From Desulfurococcales archaeon (GTDB taxonomy: Archaea > Thermoproteota > Thermoprotei_A > Sulfolobales > Acidilobaceae), in assembly GCA_015521205.1 (NCBI GenBank), contig WAOQ01000039.1, positions 1-39,151 on the forward strand: 39,151 nucleotides of DNA. Direction: 5' to 3'. The position numbers and the translations under genes are program-made. The stretch's first letter is position 1, and the number at the start of each line of letters is the position of its first letter. A model generated the notes under the pieces. The model was given only the letters and a program-made list of their open reading frames with translations. It ran no database searches and had not been told where the DNA came from. This document shows, piece after piece, positions 1-8,924 of the stretch.

Positions 1-249
1 GAGATACACCTCTGGCTAAAGTCGAACCCCCCATTATAATACATACTCCCCCTCCAGCACTATTAAATCTGAGATAATATAACATGTTAATGCATTGGCG
101 GGCGCAGGCCTACCCGTCGAACCCCGAAGCCCCTTGCCCCGCCTGACGCCGCCGACTAGGCGGATTCATGGTATGGGATGAGGCGGGGACCGTCTCGGGG
201 GATCCAATATAATCTGTCAGCCGTGAACTTGGAGGGTGGACGTGTAGAA

Positions 250-495
250 ATGAACATTGAAGCTGTGGGTTTTGTTGGCATGCTACTGGTGGTAGCGGCT
301 TGGGCGACTGGGCTCTCGGGGGATCCTCCTCCAGCCAGGCTGGCCGCTATATACTCCCTGGGAAGCCTCCTATTAACAATATATGCACTAAGCATAGATG
401 ACATTGTCTTCACGCTACTCAATGGTACAGCGCTAGCCTTCTCAACAATCTCTCTAGCCAGGTCCTTAAGCCATAGGAGGAAGGCGAGGAGTTAA
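250..495 (+). CDS. small predicted membrane protein (about 81 aa)
   Basis: ORF 178..495; internal ATG at 250 follows GGAGGGTGGACGTG and gives MNIEAVGFVGMLLVVAAWATGLSG..., with 2-3 hydrophobic segments. No family recognised. Confidence 0.55.
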   Translation: MNIEAVGFVGMLLVVAAWATGLSGDPPPARLAAIYSLGSLLLTIYALSIDDIVFTLLNGTALAFSTISLARSLSHRRKARS

Positions 496-551
496 CGGTC
501 TAGGATAGATATGTGGTTAGAGGAAAAATGAGGATGGTTGAGAGGGGGCTC

Positions 552-2570
552 TTACTGTCCCTTGAACTTGGGCTTCCTCTTCTCTAGGAAGGCTGTTACT
601 CCTTCGACTACGTCGTCGGTGCTGAAGAGGAGTCCGAAGTAGGTGGACTCTAGTGCTAGTCCAGCCCATATGTTGCTCTCCAAGCCGAAGTTGACCGAGT
701 ATTTCGCTGCCATCAACGCGAGCGGCGGTTTCTCGGCTATCTTTATTGCTAGGCTTCTGGCTTCTTGTTCGAGCCTCTCTGGAGGGACGACGCGGTCTAC
801 CAGTCCTAGTTTTACTGCTTCTGATACTGGGATCATGTCGCCGGTGAAGATGAGTTCTAATGCGCGGCCGCGTGGTATGAGTCTCGGTAGTCTCTGGGTT
901 CCGCCGGCTCCGGGTATGAAGCCTAGGTTTATCTCTGGTTGTCCGAGCATGGCTCCTTCGGCTGCTATGCGTATGTCTCCGCTCATCGCTATTTCTAGGC
1001 CGCCTCCCAGGGCATAGCCGTTGATTGCTACTATTATTGGTTTGGAGTATAGTTGCATCTTGAGTGTTAGTTCTTGGAAGCGCTTGCTGAATATTGCTGC
1101 TTTGAAGGGTGTGACTCCCATGAAGGCTGTAACGTCTGCGCCCGCGCTGAACGCTCGTCCTTTGCCTGTGAGTATGACTGCCCTGACGCGGTCGTCCTCT
1201 TCTAGTTCGTCGAGGGCTATTGCTAGTTCTTTGAGTAGCTTGGGGCTCAGGGCGTTGAGTTTTTTGGGCCTGTTGAGTATGATCCATGCTATGGGTTCTT
1301 CTATTCTTATTATGAGGGTTTCCATTTGCTTCTCTTCGGCTGTTCCGTACTCGTAGAATCCTTTGCCTGTTTTCCTGCCTAGTAGTCCTTCTTCTTTCAT
1401 TTTTAGTAATAGTGGCTGGGGCTTGTATTCGTCGAAACCTGTCTCCTTGTAGAGTTCTTCGAGCGCGGCTACTATGGTGTCTATACCGTACTCGTCCGCG
1501 AATTCGAATACTCCTTTTGGCCAGCCGAGTCCTAGCTTGACGGCCTTGTCTATGTCCTCTTTTGTTGCTACATCGTTCTCCAATAGCCAAGCCGCTTCGT
1601 TGACGGCGGGTGCTATGAGCTTGGCAGGGTTGACCTTACCCGCCTTGTCCTTGGGTATGTCAGGCCTGGCATACTTGCCGGGTGCTGGGTAGGTGTAGAA
1701 GCCTTTGCCGCTCTTCATACCGTACTCTTTAGCATCGAATTTCTCCTTGAACAACGGGCAGGGGTTTACCTTGAAGCCCCTCTCTGATACTGCTGTGAAG
1801 ACATAGTAGAACACGTCTATCCCGCTATAGTCTGCCAGCTCGAAGGCGCCCATGGGGAAGCCCATAGTGTATCGTACTGTGGCGTCTACCTCTTCGACGG
1901 TAGCTCCTCCTCTTACGACTGTCCAGCAGGCTTCGTTTAGGAACCTGGCGAGGATCCTGTTTACTATGAAGCCGGGAACGTCTTTCTTAACTATAACTGC
2001 CTGTTTACCCATTTTCTTGGCGAGGGCTACTATGAGATCGACCGTTTCGTCGCTAGTCTTCTCGCCTTTGATGACCTCGACCAAGGGCATTAAGGGCGGC
2101 GGATTGAAGAAGTGCATGCCAACAACCTTCTCGGGCCTTCCGGTAGCGGATGCTATCTCGGTTATCGGAAGGCTACTAGTGTTGGTGGCTAGGATCGCGT
2201 GGCTCGGGGTGTGCTTGTCAGCGTAGGCGAACAACATCTTCTTTATGTCTATCCTTTCGATTATGGCTTCTATCATAACATCCGTTTCGGACAGGGCTTG
2301 GGCGAACGCCTCGGTGTAATTCTTGTCTGGCCCCAGGTTAACCACTGGGGTTATCCTGGACATGACGGTATCGACGCTGTCCCGCAACATACCTTTCTGG
2401 TAGAGTTTTTGGAGGCTCCACTTGATTTTCTCCAATGCTTTGTCCAGAATCTCCTGGGCGATGTCGGCCAAGTATACTTTGTAGCCGGCCATAGCCGCTA
2501 GTTCGGCTATACCATGGCCCATGGTGCCTGCTCCTACAACGGTTATCGTCTTAACATCTTCTATCTTCAT
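552..2570 (-). CDS. bifunctional 3-hydroxyacyl-CoA dehydrogenase / enoyl-CoA hydratase (crotonase)
   Basis: N-terminal Rossmann motif ITVVGAGTMGHGIAELAAMAGYKV, HAD core MHFFNPPPLMPLVEVI, C-terminal crotonase motifs AFSAGADVTAF and INGYALGGGLEIAMSGDIRIA. The track start is 2594, but an SD (GGGGGAGGTG) lies inside that extension, so ATG at 2570 (MKIEDVKTITVVGAG) is preferred. Confidence 0.93.
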   Translation of the reverse strand: MKIEDVKTITVVGAGTMGHGIAELAAMAGYKVYLADIAQEILDKALEKIKWSLQKLYQKGMLRDSVDTVMSRITPVVNLGPDKNYTEAFAQALSETDVMIEAIIERIDIKKMLFAYADKHTPSHAILATNTSSLPITEIASATGRPEKVVGMHFFNPPPLMPLVEVIKGEKTSDETVDLIVALAKKMGKQAVIVKKDVPGFIVNRILARFLNEACWTVVRGGATVEEVDATVRYTMGFPMGAFELADYSGIDVFYYVFTAVSERGFKVNPCPLFKEKFDAKEYGMKSGKGFYTYPAPGKYARPDIPKDKAGKVNPAKLIAPAVNEAAWLLENDVATKEDIDKAVKLGLGWPKGVFEFADEYGIDTIVAALEELYKETGFDEYKPQPLLLKMKEEGLLGRKTGKGFYEYGTAEEKQMETLIIRIEEPIAWIILNRPKKLNALSPKLLKELAIALDELEEDDRVRAVILTGKGRAFSAGADVTAFMGVTPFKAAIFSKRFQELTLKMQLYSKPIIVAINGYALGGGLEIAMSGDIRIAAEGAMLGQPEINLGFIPGAGGTQRLPRLIPRGRALELIFTGDMIPVSEAVKLGLVDRVVPPERLEQEARSLAIKIAEKPPLALMAAKYSVNFGLESNIWAGLALESTYFGLLFSTDDVVEGVTAFLEKRKPKFKGQ

Positions 2571-2595
2571 GCCTATGAACACCTCCCCCAACATT

Positions 2596-2668
2596 CTCCG
2601 GCACGCCGCCCGAACGAGGGCTCCCGTGGGGTCAGGAGACGATGTTCCCGGGAGGGGTTGTGCCGGAG
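2596..2668 (-). promoter_or_regulatory. nested stem-loop leader of the HBD-crotonase gene
   Basis: Outer arms CTCCGGCAC (2596-2604) / GTGCCGGAG (2660-2668), inner arms CTCCCG (2621-2626) / CGGGAG (2649-2654), about 25 nt upstream of the preferred ATG. Confidence 0.5.
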
Positions 2669-2828
2669 GTTTGTCGGAGTGTATGGCTCGTATATGGTTT
2701 CCTCGGATAAAATCTAGTATTTGGTATAGGTATTAAAAACTAGATACACCTTTCCATTATGATTACAGGTAGTTCCACTGGGATGCGGCATATTTATTAA
2801 GAGGAGTCTAGGGCACGCACACCAGAGC

Positions 2829-3116
2829 ATGTATAATGTGCGAGGTGCATACCTGTTGAGTAGTGCAGAATATATAGCCGAGGTAAAGGATAAGATCCGT
2901 CCCCTGCTCCAGGAGCTAGGGCTCAAAATACTGCCTAAAGGAGCTTCGAGCTTCAGTATCGTCAAGGGAACCCAGATCGTGATGACCATCAGGGACACGG
3001 GAGACTATGTCGAGCTATCCTATCAGGGGAAGAAGTACCAGTACGACAAGTGGTACACGAAACCACAGCATTTGGCTAAGGTAGTGGAAAACGTCCTTAA
3101 AGCACCTAGCGCCTAA
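2829..3116 (+). CDS. small conserved-looking protein of unknown function (95 aa)
   Basis: ORF with ATG at 2829; TATA-like CATATTTATTAAG about 35 nt upstream; T-rich sequence after the stop. Confidence 0.6.
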   Translation: MYNVRGAYLLSSAEYIAEVKDKIRPLLQELGLKILPKGASSFSIVKGTQIVMTIRDTGDYVELSYQGKKYQYDKWYTKPQHLAKVVENVLKAPSA

Positions 3117-3329
3117 AACACCCTTCCCCCACGATAAGAGTTTTTAGATAAGCCACCTAAAACCTTCATAACCCATTTTTAAATCCATCCCGCTAATCCG
3201 ACATACATATCTCTGACAACTTTAGAAACATCAATAACCTTGGCGGGGGTCATGTGGTAACCGCCAGTGCCAGAGCTCTGCAGCCGATGACGGACTCTTT
3301 CAGCGGGCCGAACCCCCGCCATACACGAA

Positions 3330-4751
3330 TTAGCAGGTCATCCCCCACTGTTTTCTGGGCGGGTAACCCTCGGTTCGCCGGTATGCTGCCTTCGTCAGAA
3401 ATGGTATGCGAGGCTTTACACCCAGATCGGATAGTGTCCTAAGGGCTACGTTTAGCCCTGGAACCCCGTTTAGTTCCCCGCCAGGATAGCTACTCGCGCT
3501 CCCATGGTATAGGCATGGTATACTGGTTCTATACGCACCCCAGCCGGGTAGAGGCCTCTGGTCGAACATGATGGGATCCTTCATCGGTATATGATCCGGA
3601 TGCCCGGTAAGGTTAAGACAACATTCTTCCTGGTGGAAAGGTCCCCGAGACTCATACCATACAACATGTCTCGGCTCTACACCGGGGGCCACGGGGTCGT
3701 CGGGTCTTACCTTGGAGCCTCCCACTTGAACTAGGTGTAGCCCTTCTATAGTGCCCGAGATGAGCGTTGGGTAGCTATATTCTCCTCCCCCGCTCTTCGT
3801 CCAGTAGACGAGGATCGGGTATCCGTGCCACGAATCTTCTATGGGAGGGTTGGGCTTCTTGTCTAGTATAATGTCGGTTCTGAAGACATAGTATTTCTTG
3901 GATGACAGTTTTTCAAGCGTTGAGGACTCGTATTCGGGTAGATCGATGAGGTATCTGAGGTATGGTATGCTACCGGCATAGACAATTGTACGGGAGTGGA
4001 TCCTTCTTCCATCTTCGAGGAGTACTCCCGAGGCTTTCCCCCTCTCTACCTGTATACCTGTAACGCGCTTTCCTAAAAGGACCTTGGCTCCCGCTTTTCT
4101 AGTCCTGTTATAGAGTCTCCATGCAAACCGGGACATTCCCCCTATGGGTAGGTTCCACCGGTTCATGTTTTGGTGATAGTACGCGAGGGCAAATCCGTTC
4201 GAGTCTAGCATTGAAGGATAGAGAAAGAGATCCTCCCGGCCACCCAGGTATACGTTAATAAGGGTTCTACTCTTCTTCTCGACGATTTCCGCGACACCGC
4301 ATCCATCTAGTACTGACGCCGCCTCTCCTTGCGAAGGAGGCGTCCCTGTATAATATAGTCCCCGTTGTTTCATACAACCCCAAAACCGCTCTATCAAACT
4401 ATAAAACTCATTTATCCCTTCGATACCGTTCTCCATTAACTCGCGTGCTAACAATCGGAGGTTTCGCCACCACCGTATAATTGGACGTTGATCCTCATCG
4501 AGCTCGACCCAACTTGGATCCGGCTTATGGACTATTCCCTCCGTTAAACCTAACCACTCATCAAGCTCGGACGGTATCAGTCCTATTGCATATGCAAAGA
4601 CGCTTCCACCCGGCCACCCGCCAGCTAACCCGCCGGGCCGAGGGTTTTTGTCTAGGACGGCAACTCTTAGCCCGTGCATCGACAATATTGTGGCGGTTAT
4701 GAGGCCGTTGTGTCCCGCCCCGATCACAATAACATCATAATCGTTAGCCAT
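3330..4751 (-). CDS. phytoene-desaturase-like NAD(P)/FAD-dependent oxidoreductase
   Basis: N-terminal FAD motif DYDVIVIGAGHNGLITATILSMHGLRVAVLDKNPRPGG; C-terminal SYPGGELNGVPGLNVALRTL typical of the COG1233-like family. Confidence 0.85.
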   Translation of the reverse strand: MANDYDVIVIGAGHNGLITATILSMHGLRVAVLDKNPRPGGLAGGWPGGSVFAYAIGLIPSELDEWLGLTEGIVHKPDPSWVELDEDQRPIIRWWRNLRLLARELMENGIEGINEFYSLIERFWGCMKQRGLYYTGTPPSQGEAASVLDGCGVAEIVEKKSRTLINVYLGGREDLFLYPSMLDSNGFALAYYHQNMNRWNLPIGGMSRFAWRLYNRTRKAGAKVLLGKRVTGIQVERGKASGVLLEDGRRIHSRTIVYAGSIPYLRYLIDLPEYESSTLEKLSSKKYYVFRTDIILDKKPNPPIEDSWHGYPILVYWTKSGGGEYSYPTLISGTIEGLHLVQVGGSKVRPDDPVAPGVEPRHVVWYESRGPFHQEECCLNLTGHPDHIPMKDPIMFDQRPLPGWGAYRTSIPCLYHGSASSYPGGELNGVPGLNVALRTLSDLGVKPRIPFLTKAAYRRTEGYPPRKQWGMTC

Positions 4752-4894
4752 GGTGTCCTACCTCTCTACTGAGACGTATACTGGGTAGAGAAACAAAATA
4801 TGTGCTAGGGGAATGAGGACTACCATTGATTAGAAAGATAAAATAAAGAAAATGGGTTGTGGTTGTTCTGGTTACCAGGTATTTGGAATTAAGG

Positions 4895-5989
4895 TTAGCT
4901 GCTAGGTGGGAGTAGGGACTGAGGTACTGTTAATCCCTTGTCCTGGTAGAACTGCACTGCACCAGGGTGCAGAGGTATTGAGACTCCCTCGAGGGCTGTC
5001 TGTAGGCTTATGTCCGCTGCTCTTGCGTGTGCCTGTCTTATTTCGTCTAGGTGGCTGAACATTGCATCGAGGAACGTGTATACGACGTTGTTGGGCACGT
5101 TAGCGCTGGCTACTAGTAGAGCCTTCACGGTCAGGGTCTTCACATCGTTGGGCTGGAAGTCGTAGCTGTTGGCTGGTATGACTAGCTGGACGTATACGTT
5201 GCCTAGACCTGCACTGACGAGTTGTTGGTATGCATCGTCGGGTACCTCGACTAAGACTAGGTCTACCTGGGCTGCCATCTGCTGTACAGTAGGTGTTGGT
5301 ACACCAGCCACGTTAAAGAACACCTGCACGTTGCCGGCTTTGATATCATCTCCAGCGTCCTTGTATCCCTTCTCGACTTTTGTTATCTGATCCCATAGTG
5401 GCTGCCCGTTGACAGTTAGAGCGCTGAGTATTGTTTCTGCTGTAGCGTATAATCCGCTACCAACGTTTCCTACGGCAACGCTCTTGCCGGGTAGATCCCA
5501 GATGGTCTGGACGCCAGCGTCAGCTCTGGCTATGATCTGTATGGGCTCTGGGTAGAGGGCTGCTAGTGCTCTCAGGTTGGTTACGGGAGAACCGCCCTGG
5601 TTGGGGTCGAAGTCCTCAAGTTTCAATCCATTGTAAGCGAAATAGGCTACGTCGCTCTGCATTATGGCGAAGTCGGTGTCTCCGGATTTGATAGCGTTTG
5701 CGTTGGCCACGCTTGCACCGCTCTCCTGCGAGTTTACTGTCAAGTTGGTGTAAGCTGTGACTACTTGTGCGATCTTAGTTCCTACTGGGTAGTAGACACC
5801 GCCGGAGCTGCCGGTGTACATTGTGAATGTACCGGTCGGTCCGCCGCCACCGGCTCCACCGCCGGCTCCGCCGCCTGTCTGGTTAGTGGTCTCACCGCCT
5901 CCACCCATCATTAGGGCGGCTGCGACGATGACTATTATGATGACAATCGCTATGCCAATCCAAGCTGTTTGGCTTAAACCTTTCTTCAT
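4895..5989 (-). CDS. TAXI-family TRAP transporter solute-binding protein
   Basis: MYTGSSGGVYYPVGTKIAQVV, SGASVANANAIKSGDTDFAIMQSDVAYFAYNG, LYPEPIQIIARADAGVQTIWDLPGKSVAVGNVGSG; N-terminal hydrophobic anchor plus Gly-rich linker. Confidence 0.9.
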   Translation of the reverse strand: MKKGLSQTAWIGIAIVIIIVIVAAALMMGGGGETTNQTGGGAGGGAGGGGPTGTFTMYTGSSGGVYYPVGTKIAQVVTAYTNLTVNSQESGASVANANAIKSGDTDFAIMQSDVAYFAYNGLKLEDFDPNQGGSPVTNLRALAALYPEPIQIIARADAGVQTIWDLPGKSVAVGNVGSGLYATAETILSALTVNGQPLWDQITKVEKGYKDAGDDIKAGNVQVFFNVAGVPTPTVQQMAAQVDLVLVEVPDDAYQQLVSAGLGNVYVQLVIPANSYDFQPNDVKTLTVKALLVASANVPNNVVYTFLDAMFSHLDEIRQAHARAADISLQTALEGVSIPLHPGAVQFYQDKGLTVPQSLLPPSS

Positions 5990-6005
5990 GTGGAATACGC
6001 ACCTC

Positions 6006-6021
6006 CCCCAAATATTTGGGG
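6006..6021. repeat. perfect 16-bp palindrome CCCCAAATATTTGGGG in the SBP leader
   Basis: Read directly; on the minus strand it adjoins the SD (GGGGGAGGTG) of the gene at 5989..4895. Confidence 0.8.
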
Positions 6022-6248
6022 AGATTTTACTGCTAGTTGTATTAGAGTATGGATTTTGGAAGTATTAAAAGGTTTTAGAGACGTCTGGTTGTCATTACTC
6101 CTTACTAATGGTACTGGATGAGTTAAAGGATCGTGTTGTTCGGTATTACTTTATCTTCCCTTATTGTAATCTGAGCTTTAGTTGTAGTGATAGACAGGTT
6201 GATATTGGATGTTTCCACAAAGGAGTTTATGAAATAAAATATGTGGGA

Positions 6249-8567
6249 TCAGGAGGGCTCGACACCAGAAAGTGATTCTTTAAGCCCTGTAAGCCCCTTT
6301 CTAGCCTTGATTATTTGTGATATTTGGGCATAGATAAACAGTACTGCCGTCAACGCTATCAGATAGTCATTCATTGATACTGCGGCGATCGATACGACGA
6401 TCAAGGTGTACCTTAGTATCCGTGATTTTATGTGCCCGAATAGCCATCCGGTGAACCCGCTCGAAGCCGCGTGAATTATCATCACTGCAGCCAACGTGAC
6501 TTTTAGCAATTGAATATAATCAGCAGTTCTCCAAACTACTATCGATGTTACCAGTAGTTGTGGGCTTGCCACGAAGATGAATGGTAGGATATACTTTGCG
6601 AAGCCGTACTTTGTCGCGTTTATAGCTGTCTTCCAGAAGTCCGCTCCCGCCAAGACGGCGCCCACGAAGGCTGCCAATGCGACTGGAGGCGTTATGTCGG
6701 CAAGGATTCCATAGTAGAATACAAACATGTGACTTGCGAATTCCGCTGTGCTAGTTCTAGCGTTTAATGATAAACCTAGAGCTTCCGCATACGTATTCAA
6801 CTGGTAACCGTTGGGATAGTGGAGCCATAGGGTTGCGGCCGTGACTATTGCTGGGGCTAGTACGGTGCTTGTGATGATATAGTTTGCGGTTGTTGGAACT
6901 CCCATACCTAGTATTATTGAGAATATTGCAGTGAGTAATAGTAGCAGGTAGATGTATCCGCCGCTTATGTCGATGAGTACTCCTGCTAGTTTCTGTGGCA
7001 GCTGTGTGAATATGATCATGGATTGAACAATGCTTGCCGATGCTGCGGCCAGGAATACGGGTACGCTGTTCCTCAGAGTTAGTTCAATGCTATTTATGGT
7101 GGCTTTGGCTAGCTGTTTGGCTCCACGTATTCTTAGTCCTGGATAGACTGTATAGAGGAACATAACTACGCCCATCACTAGCAAAGATGACCCGAATGTA
7201 AGTCCTATGGCCATGAAGAGAGCCGTCGAGCCCAATACGATGAGCGTCACTATTATCTTGTGTATCCTGGGTACAGCGTCTGCTGCCAGCCAAGCAACAT
7301 ATATGGCGCTTCCAAGAGATGCTATCACGGCATGTTGCGGGCTTAGCTTTAGAAGTGCTACAATAATTATGAATATGGGGAGTGTCAGATAGAGTTTCTT
7401 GAGGAGCCTTGCCCTATCCGGTAGCTCCTCTTTTGTAAGAGGCCTCATGTGAAGTCTTTTCGCTTCCTTATCGACGAAGACGTAGATGCTGTAGAAGTAG
7501 AGTACTGCTGGTAGGGCGGCTGCTATCATTATGTCCCTATAGGGTCTGCCGAGGAATTCTGCCATTATGAAAGCTGCGGCTCCCATTATGGGGGGCATGA
7601 GCTGTCCTCCCGTGCTTGCTACTGGTTCTACTGCGCCGGCTATCTCTGGTGGGAAGCCTGCCCTCTTCATTGTGGGTATGGAGAAAGTTCCTGTGGTTAA
7701 GACGTTAGCTACACTGCTACCTGATATCATTCCCATGAGCATGCTTGATACTACTGCTACTTTTGCCGGCCCTCCGGGTCTTGTTCCGAAGAGTGACAGT
7801 ATGAGTTCTGTTATGTAGCGTCCTATGCCCATTTGTTCTAGGATGGAGCTGAAGAAGAGGAATGCGAAGACGTAGATTATCATTACTTCGAGTGGTACTC
7901 CTAGTACTCCCGTGTTTTGCCCTATCATCTGGTTGAAAATGAAGCGGAGGCCTTCTTCGAGGCCTTTCCCTCTTGCATAGGCTACGTCTATGGCGTATCG
8001 GAATCCATAGCCGAGGAATACTACTACGATTAGGGGTAGGATTATCCCGAAGGCTCTTCTCGTGGCTTCTAGTACAGCTATCAGTATGCCGGGTATGAAT
8101 ATTAGTTCGATTATTGTTAGCTGGGTTATACTGCCTTCTACAGTATGTGTTTTCAAATAAAGGTAGACTATGTATAGGGGCATCGCGGCTAGAACGCTTG
8201 CAATTATCCAGTCATACCATGGTATCTCTTCGGTGGGTTTACCCCTACGCATAGGATAGAGTATTATTGCTGAGAATATTATTAGCGAAAGGATTATACC
8301 TTTCCTGGGAAGCGTCTGGAAAAATATATCCGGTCTGGTCAAAATGTAAGCTGTCTCTCTGGGAACACCTAGGTGTGTTAACGCATTGATTATAGCTAGG
8401 TTGAGTCCTAGGACATAGAATAATTCGAGTATCATGAATAGAAGGGCGACTACGAATATAACTTTCCTTGCTTTACCCGTCTTGGCGCGTTCAACCATAA
8501 TCTTCTTTAGCATCTCAAGTTTTTCTTTTTCTATAGGCATTTCTTCTAGGGATACCGACTCTGACAT
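6249..8567 (-). CDS. TRAP transporter fused small/large permease (DctQM-type)
   Basis: Very hydrophobic 772-aa protein with TRAP large-subunit motifs AKVAVVSSMLMGMISGSSVANVLTTGTFSIPTMKRAGFPPEIAGAVEPVASTGGQLMPPIMGAAAFIMAEFLG and LGMGVPTTANYIITS. Confidence 0.93.
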   Translation of the reverse strand: MSESVSLEEMPIEKEKLEMLKKIMVERAKTGKARKVIFVVALLFMILELFYVLGLNLAIINALTHLGVPRETAYILTRPDIFFQTLPRKGIILSLIIFSAIILYPMRRGKPTEEIPWYDWIIASVLAAMPLYIVYLYLKTHTVEGSITQLTIIELIFIPGILIAVLEATRRAFGIILPLIVVVFLGYGFRYAIDVAYARGKGLEEGLRFIFNQMIGQNTGVLGVPLEVMIIYVFAFLFFSSILEQMGIGRYITELILSLFGTRPGGPAKVAVVSSMLMGMISGSSVANVLTTGTFSIPTMKRAGFPPEIAGAVEPVASTGGQLMPPIMGAAAFIMAEFLGRPYRDIMIAAALPAVLYFYSIYVFVDKEAKRLHMRPLTKEELPDRARLLKKLYLTLPIFIIIVALLKLSPQHAVIASLGSAIYVAWLAADAVPRIHKIIVTLIVLGSTALFMAIGLTFGSSLLVMGVVMFLYTVYPGLRIRGAKQLAKATINSIELTLRNSVPVFLAAASASIVQSMIIFTQLPQKLAGVLIDISGGYIYLLLLLTAIFSIILGMGVPTTANYIITSTVLAPAIVTAATLWLHYPNGYQLNTYAEALGLSLNARTSTAEFASHMFVFYYGILADITPPVALAAFVGAVLAGADFWKTAINATKYGFAKYILPFIFVASPQLLVTSIVVWRTADYIQLLKVTLAAVMIIHAASSGFTGWLFGHIKSRILRYTLIVVSIAAVSMNDYLIALTAVLFIYAQISQIIKARKGLTGLKESLSGVEPS

Positions 8568-8569
8568 CC

Positions 8570-8607
8570 CAGCATCACCCTTCTCGGACTTCTCGAACGC
8601 GATGCTG
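8570..8607 (-). promoter_or_regulatory. SD-proximal hairpin in the TRAP permease leader
   Basis: CAGCATC (8570-8576) is complementary to GATGCTG (8601-8607); one arm overlaps GGTGAT, just upstream of the ATG at 8567. Confidence 0.5.
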
Positions 8608-8640
8608 ACAGGCGTATTATCGCGGAGGGAAGCCCTTGCC

Positions 8641-8690
8641 GGGCTAGGAGCCCGTATCGCACGTGTGGATGCATATCGGGCTCCTAGCCC
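8641..8690 (-). promoter_or_regulatory. long stem-loop in the TRAP permease leader
   Basis: GGGCTAGGAGCCCG (8641-8654) and CGGGCTCCTAGCCC (8677-8690) form a perfect 14-bp stem with a 22-nt loop. Confidence 0.65.
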
Positions 8691-8726
8691 TGAACTGGTT
8701 TTACATTGAATATCATCTTGCTGGCT

Positions 8727-8740
8727 TATTATAAAAAGTA
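8727..8740 (-). promoter_or_regulatory. predicted TATA box for the TRAP permease transcript
   Basis: Minus-strand TACTTTTTATAATA about 35 nt upstream of the long leader stem. Confidence 0.45.
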
Positions 8741-8818
8741 TATTGTAAAGAAAATAATGTGTCCGAGGGGTGGGTGGGGATACCTTTGTTTTAACCTTCT
8801 AGACGTTATATTGGGATA

Positions 8819-8832
8819 GGAAATTTTATATA
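8819..8832 (+). promoter_or_regulatory. predicted BRE/TATA promoter for the KamA-like gene
   Basis: GGAAATTTTATATA; roughly 95 nt upstream of the ATG at 8925. Confidence 0.5.
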
Positions 8833-8924
8833 CAAATATTGAAAAGTGGTTGATTCACTCGTACAATACCGTCTATAACATAATATAAGGGGCGGATACC
8901 CCCCTATCAGAGGGTGACCCCAAG

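Noticed and set aside
139-163. CCGCCT...AGGCGG inverted repeat near the left edge
   Set aside because: Only a 6-bp GC stem in a GC-rich stretch; not distinguishable from chance.
517-1590. 357-aa minus-strand ORF, Arg/Thr/Ser-rich
   Set aside because: Alternative frame of the same strand inside the well-supported HBD-crotonase gene; low-complexity composition.
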